From Marixanthomonas sp002364245 (lineage in GTDB: Bacteria; Bacteroidota; Bacteroidia; Flavobacteriales; Flavobacteriaceae), in assembly GCA_963973455.1 (NCBI GenBank), contig CAXAZF010000012.1, positions 1 to 63,022 of the forward strand: 63,022 bases of DNA. Reading direction: 5' to 3'. Position 1 is the first letter of the stretch. The number at the start of each line of letters is the position of its first letter. Below the pieces are notes generated by a model, which searched no databases, was not told where the DNA came from, and saw only the letters and a list, made by a program, of their open reading frames with translations. Positions 52,560 through 60,218 of this stretch are shown piece by piece. A program made the position numbers and the translations under genes.

Positions 52560-54617
52560 ATGAAGAAGATTTCAAAAGATATATTAAAAAAAGCTTTTAA
52601 AAACTTGGTGACGGCTAAGTCTTTGACTGAGTTATATGAAGAAAATTTTAAAACGGTTTCAAAATATGTACACGCAACTTCGCGAGGACACGAGGTGATT
52701 CAAACCGCCCTTGGCATGCAGCTAAAGCCTCAAGATTATGCGTTTCCGTATTATCGTGATGATTCAATTTTATTATCAATAGGGATGAAACCGTATGATT
52801 TAATGCTGCAGGTCTTGGCAAAAAAAGACGATCCCTTTTCAGCTGGACGAACGTATTATTCACACCCAAGTTTGCGAGATGATGATAAGCCCAAGATCCC
52901 GCATCAAAGTAGTGCAACAGGAATGCAGGCGATTCCGGCAACTGGTGTGGCGATGGGGATGTGGTACAAGGAGACTGAAAACTTACATAATAAAGATGAG
53001 GAGCAACCTTTTGTGGTTTGTTCTTTAGGTGATGCTTCTGTTACTGAAGGTGAGATTGCCGAAGCCTTTCAAATGGCAGCTTTAAAGCAATTGCCCATTT
53101 TATATTTAGTGCAAGACAATGGTTGGGATATTTCAGCAAATGAAGCCGAAACGCGTGCCCAAAATGCCTATGAATACGCAGCTGGTTTTCATGGTTTGGA
53201 AGCGGTTTCCATAGACGGAACTGACTTTGAAGAAAGCTACAATACGCTTCAAGATGTAATTTCAAAAATCAGGACCGAACGGCGTCCGTTTTTGGTTCAT
53301 GCTAAAGTTCCGTTATTAAATCACCATACATCAGGTGTTCGGATGGAGTTTTATAGAGATGACTTAGATGAAGCAAGATCCCGTGACCCATATCCAAAAC
53401 TCAAAAAGTTATTATTAGATAATGGCTTCTCTGAAAAAGAACTTTCAGAATTGGAAACTGACATTCAAAAATCGGTTGAAAAAGATTATGAAAAAGCTTT
53501 AAAGGCTGAAGATCCTAAACCAGAAGACTTATTTACGCACGATTTTGCGCCTACCGAAATTACTGAAGAAAAAGGAGAGCGATCACCAGAAGGTGGTGAA
53601 AAAGTGGTGATGGTAGATTGTGCCTTATTTGCGATTGAAGAGTTGATGGGTAAACACAAAGAGTGTTTGTTGTATGGACAAGATGTAGGGGGGCGTTTAG
53701 GAGGCGTATTTAGGGAAGCAGCTACGTTAGCACAAAAATTTGGCGACAACCGCGTATTCAATACTCCAATTCAAGAAGCATTTATTGTCGGATCAACCGT
53801 TGGGATGAGTGCTGTTGGCTTAAAACCAATCGTTGAGGTGCAGTTTGCCGATTATATATGGCCAGGACTAAATCAATTATTTACGGAAGTAAGCCGAAGC
53901 AATTATCTTTCTAACGGAAAATGGCCGGTATCGATGATTCTACGTGTACCAATTGGTGCTTATGGTAGCGGTGGGCCGTATCATTCTTCTTCAGTAGAAA
54001 GTGTGGTGACGAACATTCGTGGACTTAAAATTGCGTACCCAAGTAACGGAGCTGATTTAAAAGGCTTAATGAAAGCGGCTTATTACGACCCTAACCCAGT
54101 GGTTATTTTTGAACACAAAGGATTATACTGGAGTAAAGTAAAAGGAACTAAAGGTGCTACGTCTCTAGAACCTGCCGAAGACTATGTATTGCCGTTTGGC
54201 AAAGCGTGGTTGCTACAAGAAATCTGGAAACAAGAAGATGAAGAAACCCTTTCCATTATTACCTACGGGATGGGTGTACATTGGGCGGTTAATGCTTCGG
54301 CGGAATTAGGAATGGAAGACCGTATTGAAATAGTTGATCTTAGGACGTTACATCCATTGGATTATGAAACGGTATTCAAGTCGGTTAAAAAATGCGGAAA
54401 ATGTTTGGTGGTAACGGAAGAACCTTCAGATAATAGTTTCAGTAGAGCATTGCAAGGTAGAATTCAAGAAGAGTGTTTTCAGCAATTAGATGCACCTGTT
54501 ATGATAATTGGTAGTGAAAATATGCCGGCGATACCTTTAAATTCAACGTTAGAAGAAACAATGATTCCTTCTACTGAAAAGGTGAAAGCTAAAATTGAAG
54601 CATTACTGAATTATTAA
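52560..54617 (+). CDS. 2-oxoacid dehydrogenase E1, alpha-beta fusion
   Basis: 685 residues from the ATG at 52560, one base after the E2 stop. The E1-alpha half (about 1-325) carries the ThDP motif SLGDASVTEGE...NG (GDA where GDG is usual). The E1-beta half (about 345-685) begins MVDCALFAIEELMGKH and includes LYGQDVGGRLGGVF, FADYIWPGLNQL and the PIGAYGSGGPYHSSS motif. Fused alpha-beta E1 of this type is known in Bacteroidota. E3 (lipoamide dehydrogenase) is not in the window. It probably decarboxylates a 2-oxoacid and hands the acyl group to E2. Confidence 0.93.
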   Translation: MKKISKDILKKAFKNLVTAKSLTELYEENFKTVSKYVHATSRGHEVIQTALGMQLKPQDYAFPYYRDDSILLSIGMKPYDLMLQVLAKKDDPFSAGRTYYSHPSLRDDDKPKIPHQSSATGMQAIPATGVAMGMWYKETENLHNKDEEQPFVVCSLGDASVTEGEIAEAFQMAALKQLPILYLVQDNGWDISANEAETRAQNAYEYAAGFHGLEAVSIDGTDFEESYNTLQDVISKIRTERRPFLVHAKVPLLNHHTSGVRMEFYRDDLDEARSRDPYPKLKKLLLDNGFSEKELSELETDIQKSVEKDYEKALKAEDPKPEDLFTHDFAPTEITEEKGERSPEGGEKVVMVDCALFAIEELMGKHKECLLYGQDVGGRLGGVFREAATLAQKFGDNRVFNTPIQEAFIVGSTVGMSAVGLKPIVEVQFADYIWPGLNQLFTEVSRSNYLSNGKWPVSMILRVPIGAYGSGGPYHSSSVESVVTNIRGLKIAYPSNGADLKGLMKAAYYDPNPVVIFEHKGLYWSKVKGTKGATSLEPAEDYVLPFGKAWLLQEIWKQEDEETLSIITYGMGVHWAVNASAELGMEDRIEIVDLRTLHPLDYETVFKSVKKCGKCLVVTEEPSDNSFSRALQGRIQEECFQQLDAPVMIIGSENMPAIPLNSTLEETMIPSTEKVKAKIEALLNY

Positions 54618-54624
54618 ATTTCTG

Positions 54625-54632
54625 TATCTTTC
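54625..54632 (+). promoter_or_regulatory. Possible -7 box before the TPR regulator
   Basis: TATCTTTC, 23 bases before the ATG, matches the -7 sequence used before comEC, but no TTG is at the right spacing. The regulator may therefore be separately transcribed or continue from the paa/E1 transcript; the sequence does not decide. Confidence 0.35.
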
Positions 54633-54647
54633 GAGGTAATTTTTAAT

Positions 54648-56267
54648 ATGTTGCTTCGAATACTTTTTATTTTCCTAGTCGCTTTCTCAGGAATGGCTCA
54701 AGAGCCTGTTTCTGTATTGGTTGATAGTTTAGCCAATACTTCTTCCGAGGCTGAAAAATCTAGAATTAGTGTTTCTATTGCTTCTCAATTAAAGAATGAT
54801 GATTGGGACCGTGCTTTATACTACTTAGATATTGCCGAAAAGAGTGCTGTCAATTCAGGTTCTGAAGAAGTAATAGCGAAGTATTACAATGCAGCTGGAG
54901 ATTTATTTTTTAGTAAAGATGCACTCGATATTGCATTGAAATATTACCTAAAAGCTTACGATTATTACCAAAATCAGCCTTCTAATGATACATCAATAAC
55001 GCTTGAGCAGAACTTAGCAGTAACGTATGGGAGAATCAAAGAGCCAGAAAAAGCACGTTTCTTTTTTAAAAAACTTTATGGTTATGCGGAGAAAGAAAAG
55101 GATACGGTCCTGTTAGCAAAAATATTGAATAATTTAGGCACCAGCTATTTAAACTCGCAAGTAGATTCGGCAAGTTATTTTTATAAACGTTCAGAAAAAT
55201 TATTAAAAAAGGTCCCGGGCGAAACATACTTGAAAGCTTACCTTAACGGTAACTTAGGAAGGGTTTATTTTTTAAAAGACAGCTTACAAAAAGCAGAAAA
55301 GCACTTCACGTTAGCAACAAGTTATATAGAAAAAGATACTAGCCAAAGGTCACAGTCCAAAGGGTGGATTTACAATACGGTTTCAACGTATTACGAAAAG
55401 ATAAATCAATTAGACTCTGCCATCGTTTACGCTACAAAAGCAAATAAATCACTAACCGAAAGTAAGTTTAGCTTCGAAAATCAAGCAGCTCTTAAAACAC
55501 TTTATAAAAATTATCTAGAAAAGAAGGATTATAAAAACGCTGCAGAATACTTTCAGAAATATGATCAAGTAAGGGATAGTTTAAATATAGAAGAAAAGAC
55601 AGCGAATGTTGAAAAAATAAAGATTGAACAAGAATATAAAACCAAAGAAGAAATTCGGGATTTAAAGGAAGGTAAACAGCGATTTAGAAATTACATTATT
55701 CTTTTAATTCTTCTTGCTGGTTTGTTGTTATTAGGCATTTTATTGGTGCGTTTTAGAAACAAATTGAGAAATACCAAGCTTGAAAAACAATTGGCGATTG
55801 CTAAACAGAAAGAGCTCGACAGCAATCTTCAGTTAAAAAATAAAGAGCTTATTGGTAAAGCTATGGTAGAAATACACCGTACCGAAATTATCGAAGAGAT
55901 TCTACAAGATCTCAAAGAGGTAAAACGTAAAGCTGCTAAAAAGGAAACGCAACAAGCTATTAATTATATCGCCAAGCGATTAAAACGTGATACAAACAGT
56001 AATATTTGGGAAGAATTTGAAATGCGCTTTGAGCAAGTTCACGAATCTTTCTATAAAAACCTTTCCAAAAAACACCCTGATTTAACTTCAAAAGATAAAC
56101 GTTTGTGTGCTCTGTTAAAACTAAATCTAACTTCAAAAGAGATTGCACAAATTACAGGACAATCTTCAAAATCTATTGAAAATGCCCGTACCCGACTTCG
56201 GAAAAAACTAGAAATCACCCATTCTGATGTTGAATTGTCTGCTTATTTGTCAAGCTTCGGGCAATAA
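54648..56267 (+). CDS. Membrane-anchored TPR protein with LuxR-type HTH
   Basis: 539 residues: a signal peptide (MLLRILFIFLVAFSGMAQ), periplasmic TPR-like repeats (about 30-330), one membrane helix (YIILLILLAGLLLLGILLV, about 352-370), a coiled-coil (about 372-430), and a C-terminal LuxR/GerE HTH (about 475-539; LNLTSKEIAQITGQSSKSIENARTRLRKKL). This one-component transmembrane regulator design is common in Bacteroidota: a periplasmic sensor and a cytoplasmic DNA-binding domain. It starts 30 bases after E1. A role in controlling nearby genes is possible but unproven. Confidence 0.88.
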   Translation: MLLRILFIFLVAFSGMAQEPVSVLVDSLANTSSEAEKSRISVSIASQLKNDDWDRALYYLDIAEKSAVNSGSEEVIAKYYNAAGDLFFSKDALDIALKYYLKAYDYYQNQPSNDTSITLEQNLAVTYGRIKEPEKARFFFKKLYGYAEKEKDTVLLAKILNNLGTSYLNSQVDSASYFYKRSEKLLKKVPGETYLKAYLNGNLGRVYFLKDSLQKAEKHFTLATSYIEKDTSQRSQSKGWIYNTVSTYYEKINQLDSAIVYATKANKSLTESKFSFENQAALKTLYKNYLEKKDYKNAAEYFQKYDQVRDSLNIEEKTANVEKIKIEQEYKTKEEIRDLKEGKQRFRNYIILLILLAGLLLLGILLVRFRNKLRNTKLEKQLAIAKQKELDSNLQLKNKELIGKAMVEIHRTEIIEEILQDLKEVKRKAAKKETQQAINYIAKRLKRDTNSNIWEEFEMRFEQVHESFYKNLSKKHPDLTSKDKRLCALLKLNLTSKEIAQITGQSSKSIENARTRLRKKLEITHSDVELSAYLSSFGQ

Positions 56268-56451
56268 AGGATATAACCTTTTAAATTTCACATAAATATT
56301 AAAAACCTTAAAATCAAATAATTAAAACTATTTGAGTGCTAATCTTGTGCTCGATTTTAAGCTATGAGTGATTTTAGTAGGTCTAAATATTATGTGTAGC
56401 TCTAAACAGCGCATACATTTGAAAAAGTTTTGAAACCCAAAACGAATAAAA

Positions 56452-56580
56452 ATGAAAAAGAAAGATCAAGAAGATAATTTGGATGAGCTATTAGAAAATA
56501 GCAAAGACAAAAAGAACGCTTTGAAAAAGCTTATCAAAGAATTGAATAAAAACGATAAAACTAAACCAAAATCTAATTAA
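56452..56580 (+). CDS. 42-residue charged hypothetical protein
   Basis: ATG AAA AAG ... TAA encodes 42 residues starting MKKKDQEDNLDELLENSKDK, with a basic tail ending KTKPKSN. It is very Lys/Asp/Glu-rich, probably helical, with no signal peptide. It ends one base before the ATG of the T9SS cargo gene, suggesting coupled translation. Preceded by an A-rich leader. It could be a spurious ORF, since no family is recognised. Confidence 0.45.
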   Translation: MKKKDQEDNLDELLENSKDKKNALKKLIKELNKNDKTKPKSN

Positions 56581-56581
56581 A

Positions 56582-58201
56582 ATGAAACATATGAAAACGA
56601 TTATTACACTTTTTACTTTGTTAACGGTTTTTGTTGCCCAAGCACAATGGACAACCGAAACTGATGTGAACACCTTGGTTGCAGAATCTGAAGCACTTGA
56701 TATGCAAGCCAAAGGCACTTCTGATGGGTTGACTTATGTAGTGTTTTGGAAAAACGTAGGAGCACCCACCAATATTGAGTTACGCATGCAAATTTTAGAT
56801 GCAGACGGAAACCAAATTCTTGGTGCAGATGGGATGTTAGTGAGCGATCAAATACCAATGGGAACCTTTACAGTATTATGGAATATGGTTGTTGATGCTG
56901 ACGACAATTTATATATAGGTGTTACTGGCACCGGTGGTGGCGACCCCGCTTATGTATTTAAGTTTGATAGCGACGGAAACGCTATATGGGACTCAAATGG
57001 AGTAAATGTAGGTAGTGGTAATAAAGTAACTATTTTACCACTATCTGATGGAGATGCTATTGTAAGTTGGTTGGCTTCAACTGGAACTGTAATGCAAAAG
57101 TATGATGAAACTGGAACTGCAGTTTGGCCCTCAACTATGCCTATAGCGTTAGAATCAGGATTTACAGCTCCTGCTAATTTCTTTGAAATTGGCGGTGGTG
57201 ATATTGTTGCTGTTTTTCATTCCTTATTGAGTGGGGTTAATACAAATTTATATGCTCAGCGTTATGATAGTGATGGTAACCCAGTTTGGACAGATGCTAC
57301 CCAATTGTCTGAAGGTTCAACTGTCTTTAACCGTAATTATACCGGAGTACAAGATGGTGATGTGGTGTATATGGGCTATTTTTCTGCCGCAAATAATCGT
57401 TTTGATTCTTATTTACAAAGAATAAATCCAGACGGTACAATTCCTTGGGGAATTAACGGAGTTGATTTTGATGTAGAACAAACAGACTATGAAATGAATA
57501 CAGAAGTTGCTTTTCAATCTGGGTCACAATATGTTTGGGCTGTTTCAACATTTACAAATAGCACACAAGATCAACATGGTGAGTTTGTTCAAAAATTTGA
57601 TAAAGAAACCGGAGCAAGACAGTTTACTGATAATGCAAAAGAAGTTTTTCCCCTTGGTTCAGAAAAAGTGCACGCCGGAAGTCTTCAGCTAAAAAATGAC
57701 AGTCCACTTTTTCTTAACAAAGAGGGAGCGGATAATGGAGCAACACCAACTACTTTAAATGCTGTGTACCTTGATGAAAACGGGGATTTTGCTTGGGCAG
57801 AAGAAACAATGCCTATCGCTACCTTTTCAGCAAATAAAGGCCGTGTACAATATACCATGCCAGTAAATAACCAGAGCGTTGCTGTATTTATGGAAGATAA
57901 AGGAGAAGGTGAAAAAATATACGCACAGAACGTTGTAGATGAAGAACTGAGTGTAGACGAATTTTCAAATGCATCATTTACTTATACCAACCCGGTGCAA
58001 AATGAAATAACACTTAACAGTACCGTAGCTATCAAGCAAGCTGCAATATACAATATGTTAGGTCAACAGGTTTTCAATAAAACTTACAACGGAACCACTC
58101 AAATGAATATAGATGTTCAAAGTTGGACTCCTGGAATATATATTATGCAATTGAAAGCCGATAATGGAACTTTAAAAAGCATAAAATTGATTAAAAAGTA
58201 A
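56582..58201 (+). CDS. T9SS-sorted secreted protein, propeller-like
   Basis: 539 residues, starting at ATG 56582 or 56591. It has a signal peptide (MKTIITLFTLLTVFVAQAQ) and a long body of beta-propeller-like repeats (WDSNGVNVGSGNK, YAQRYDSDGNPVWTD, INPDGTIPWGINGVDFD). A C-terminal type A sorting domain (about 465-539; AAIYNMLGQQVFNKTY, PGIYIMQLKADNGTLKSIKLIKK) marks it for type IX secretion. No enzyme motif was seen. It is followed by a terminator. Confidence 0.85.
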   Translation: MKHMKTIITLFTLLTVFVAQAQWTTETDVNTLVAESEALDMQAKGTSDGLTYVVFWKNVGAPTNIELRMQILDADGNQILGADGMLVSDQIPMGTFTVLWNMVVDADDNLYIGVTGTGGGDPAYVFKFDSDGNAIWDSNGVNVGSGNKVTILPLSDGDAIVSWLASTGTVMQKYDETGTAVWPSTMPIALESGFTAPANFFEIGGGDIVAVFHSLLSGVNTNLYAQRYDSDGNPVWTDATQLSEGSTVFNRNYTGVQDGDVVYMGYFSAANNRFDSYLQRINPDGTIPWGINGVDFDVEQTDYEMNTEVAFQSGSQYVWAVSTFTNSTQDQHGEFVQKFDKETGARQFTDNAKEVFPLGSEKVHAGSLQLKNDSPLFLNKEGADNGATPTTLNAVYLDENGDFAWAEETMPIATFSANKGRVQYTMPVNNQSVAVFMEDKGEGEKIYAQNVVDEELSVDEFSNASFTYTNPVQNEITLNSTVAIKQAAIYNMLGQQVFNKTYNGTTQMNIDVQSWTPGIYIMQLKADNGTLKSIKLIKK

Positions 58202-58225
58202 GCTACTCCTCAATTTTACTTTAAG

Positions 58226-58257
58226 AAGGCTGCTCTATTTTAGGGCAGCCTTTTTTT
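58226..58257 (+). terminator. Terminator of T9SS cargo gene
   Basis: AAGGCTGC / GCAGCCTT, an 8-bp stem with an 11-base loop, followed by a run of seven T, 25 bases after the stop. Confidence 0.9.
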
Positions 58258-58270
58258 AATAGAAATTTCT

Positions 58271-58304
58271 AAAAAAAAAGAGAAGTGCCTAAACACTTCT
58301 CTTT
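58271..58304 (-). terminator. Terminator of the convergent T9SS gene
   Basis: Minus-strand hairpin AAAGAGAAGTG / CACTTCTCTTT, an 11-bp stem with a 6-base loop, followed by a T run, just beyond the gene ending at 58331. Confidence 0.9.
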
Positions 58305-58330
58305 CTGAATACTAAACAAAAAAACAAACA

Positions 58331-59404
58331 TTATAACTTGATTAGCTTTACAGATTGAACTGCTTTTCCGGTCTGAACTTTAGCAATGTAATTGCCTGTT
58401 GCAAGTTCAGATATATTGATGGTTAGGTCTGTATTGTTGTTGCCAGAAATTTGTTTTACTTCTTGGCCTAATATGTTGTAAATACTAACATTTGAAATGG
58501 CTTCTTTTGAAGTAAAGGTAACCTCGCCATTTGTTGGGTTTGGGTAGGAGCTTATGTCTGCTACGGTTTCTTCTCCAACCCCTAATGGTTCATCGGCAAC
58601 ATAAATATTGAATATTACATCTTCTGGCATAGCAGAAACATCCTCGGTGTAAATGGTCCAGTTGCTGCCGTTGTACCAAACCCCAATTGTTTTATCTAAA
58701 ATTATGTTTATAGGATCGGTAGTTACACCCCAATTATGAGCAACAACAGGATATGCTTCTGGTTTGCCATTAAGGCTTGGGTGGTCAATTGTTGTATAAT
58801 TGCTTGAAGTATTTCCTGCTGTTGTGGTGTGTCTAAATGCCGTTGCATCACCCGTACCTTCGTCAATTAACAGCGAAAAAGCAGCGCCACCATCAATAGG
58901 ATCTAAATTTTCTTTGAAAATATTCCAACGTCCATTACTAGCATCATACCACATTCCATAATTAAAGTCGTTGCGCATACTATTAGGATTATAATATGTT
59001 GAATAAACAATAACGGCATTTGGGTCATCATTTATTGCAGGATCGTTCAACTCAATAGTGTAACTAGCCCCACCTGCCTCTGCGCTAATCATTTTACCTC
59101 CTTGAGGGATATAGATGTTATATGAAGAACCTTCTACCATGTCACTTCCATCTTCATTGTACACAAGCCATTGTGTTCCATTATAAAAAGTTCCAGTTAT
59201 ATGATCGTTATACTGTACGCCACCATTGTTCAGGTTATGAGTAACGATAAAATTGGCAGAGCTATTCCCATTTAAATCTGGATGGTCTAGAAATGTTGCA
59301 TCAGCACTAATATTCCCTGCCGTTGCTGTGTGCACAAATACTTTATCTTGTGCAAGTGCTACCGTAAACAGTAGCATTCCTAAAAATGTAAAAATTGTTT
59401 TCAT
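58331..59404 (-). CDS. T9SS-sorted protein with two DUF7452-like repeats
   Basis: 357 residues from the ATG at 59404, which gives a signal peptide (MKTIFTFLGMLLFTVALAQ); an upstream in-frame start is rejected. Two tandem copies of a domain begin VFVHTATAGN (about 20-150) and AFRHTTTAGN (about 170-270), each containing DHPxLNG and a V.HN segment (DUF7452-like). A type A sorting domain follows (about 285-357; VSIYNILGQEVKQI, ATGNYIAKVQTGKAVQSVKLIKL). Function unknown. It is probably surface-exposed or released by the T9SS. Confidence 0.85.
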   Translation of the reverse strand: MKTIFTFLGMLLFTVALAQDKVFVHTATAGNISADATFLDHPDLNGNSSANFIVTHNLNNGGVQYNDHITGTFYNGTQWLVYNEDGSDMVEGSSYNIYIPQGGKMISAEAGGASYTIELNDPAINDDPNAVIVYSTYYNPNSMRNDFNYGMWYDASNGRWNIFKENLDPIDGGAAFSLLIDEGTGDATAFRHTTTAGNTSSNYTTIDHPSLNGKPEAYPVVAHNWGVTTDPINIILDKTIGVWYNGSNWTIYTEDVSAMPEDVIFNIYVADEPLGVGEETVADISSYPNPTNGEVTFTSKEAISNVSIYNILGQEVKQISGNNNTDLTINISELATGNYIAKVQTGKAVQSVKLIKL

Positions 59405-59629
59405 AATACTAAGTTTTAAATTGTTAATTAAATTACTGTTATCAAAAGTAGCGCGCACTGTTTTGATTATCAGTAGGTAAAGACTTGTAATAATTAGGGG
59501 TAATACCCTGTTTTTTTAAGGGGGTCAATACCTAAAACAAATTTATATGAAGAAAAAAGGCAGTACTATTAACAATGTAACAAAGTATATAACGTATGTA
59601 ACATGTGAGGTTTTTTTAGAAAAAGCCAT

Positions 59630-59653
59630 AAAAAAACCCTCGAAAATCGAGGG
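59630..59653 (-). terminator. Terminator of DUF4136 gene
   Basis: Minus-strand CCCTCGA-TTT-TCGAGGG stem followed by a T run of seven, 11 bases beyond the DUF4136 stop. Confidence 0.92.
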
Positions 59654-59663
59654 CTATAAGTGA

Positions 59664-60206
59664 TTATTGTTTCACCGCTCCAGGTGGGTATTCGGCTAAA
59701 ATTTCTTTTACAATTTCCCGAATGCGTTCTTCTTTGTCTTCAATATCTCCATGGGTAACAAGACGGGCACTACCAATACCTTGCCACACGAGCTCGTTGG
59801 TCTTGGCGTCAATAAGGTCGATATAAAGGCTTCCTTCGGTAGAACGGGAAACGGAGTTGCTGTAATACCCTCCATAATACCAAGGTCTCCAACCCCAACC
59901 ATAACCAAAATTGTTGTTATAAACATCTACGCGCTCACGTTCTTTGGTAAAAATACTGACCAAAAGATCGGCCTCTTTATTTTTGACAAAGCCTTTAGCG
60001 CTCAATTCGGCATCGATAGCACGAAGGATTCGTTTTTTGTCCAAGTCGTTTATTTCTGCTTTGTCAATTCCGGGTTTGTAAAACGCAAAGGTATTGTAAG
60101 CGTTAAAGTCTGCTTTTCTATCATAGTCGGTTGCAACCCTTACCGAACTGCAAGAGGCAGCGACGGCAACTAATAGTAATAAGGGTATAAATTTTAATGC
60201 TTTCAT
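59664..60206 (-). CDS. DUF4136 lipoprotein
   Basis: 180 residues with a lipobox signal (LLLVAVAASCSS, C19) and the DUF4136 fold (VRVATDYDRKADFNAYNTFAFY, RAIDAELSAKGF, GSLYIDLIDAKTNELVWQG). A Gly/Tyr/Trp-rich stretch (FGYGWGWRPWYYGGYYSNS) lies mid-domain. It is an outer-envelope lipoprotein of unknown function. It lies 12 bases downstream of hutU on the same strand, so it may be read through from there. Confidence 0.9.
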   Translation of the reverse strand: MKALKFIPLLLLVAVAASCSSVRVATDYDRKADFNAYNTFAFYKPGIDKAEINDLDKKRILRAIDAELSAKGFVKNKEADLLVSIFTKERERVDVYNNNFGYGWGWRPWYYGGYYSNSVSRSTEGSLYIDLIDAKTNELVWQGIGSARLVTHGDIEDKEERIREIVKEILAEYPPGAVKQ

Positions 60207-60218
60207 AATTTTTTATAT

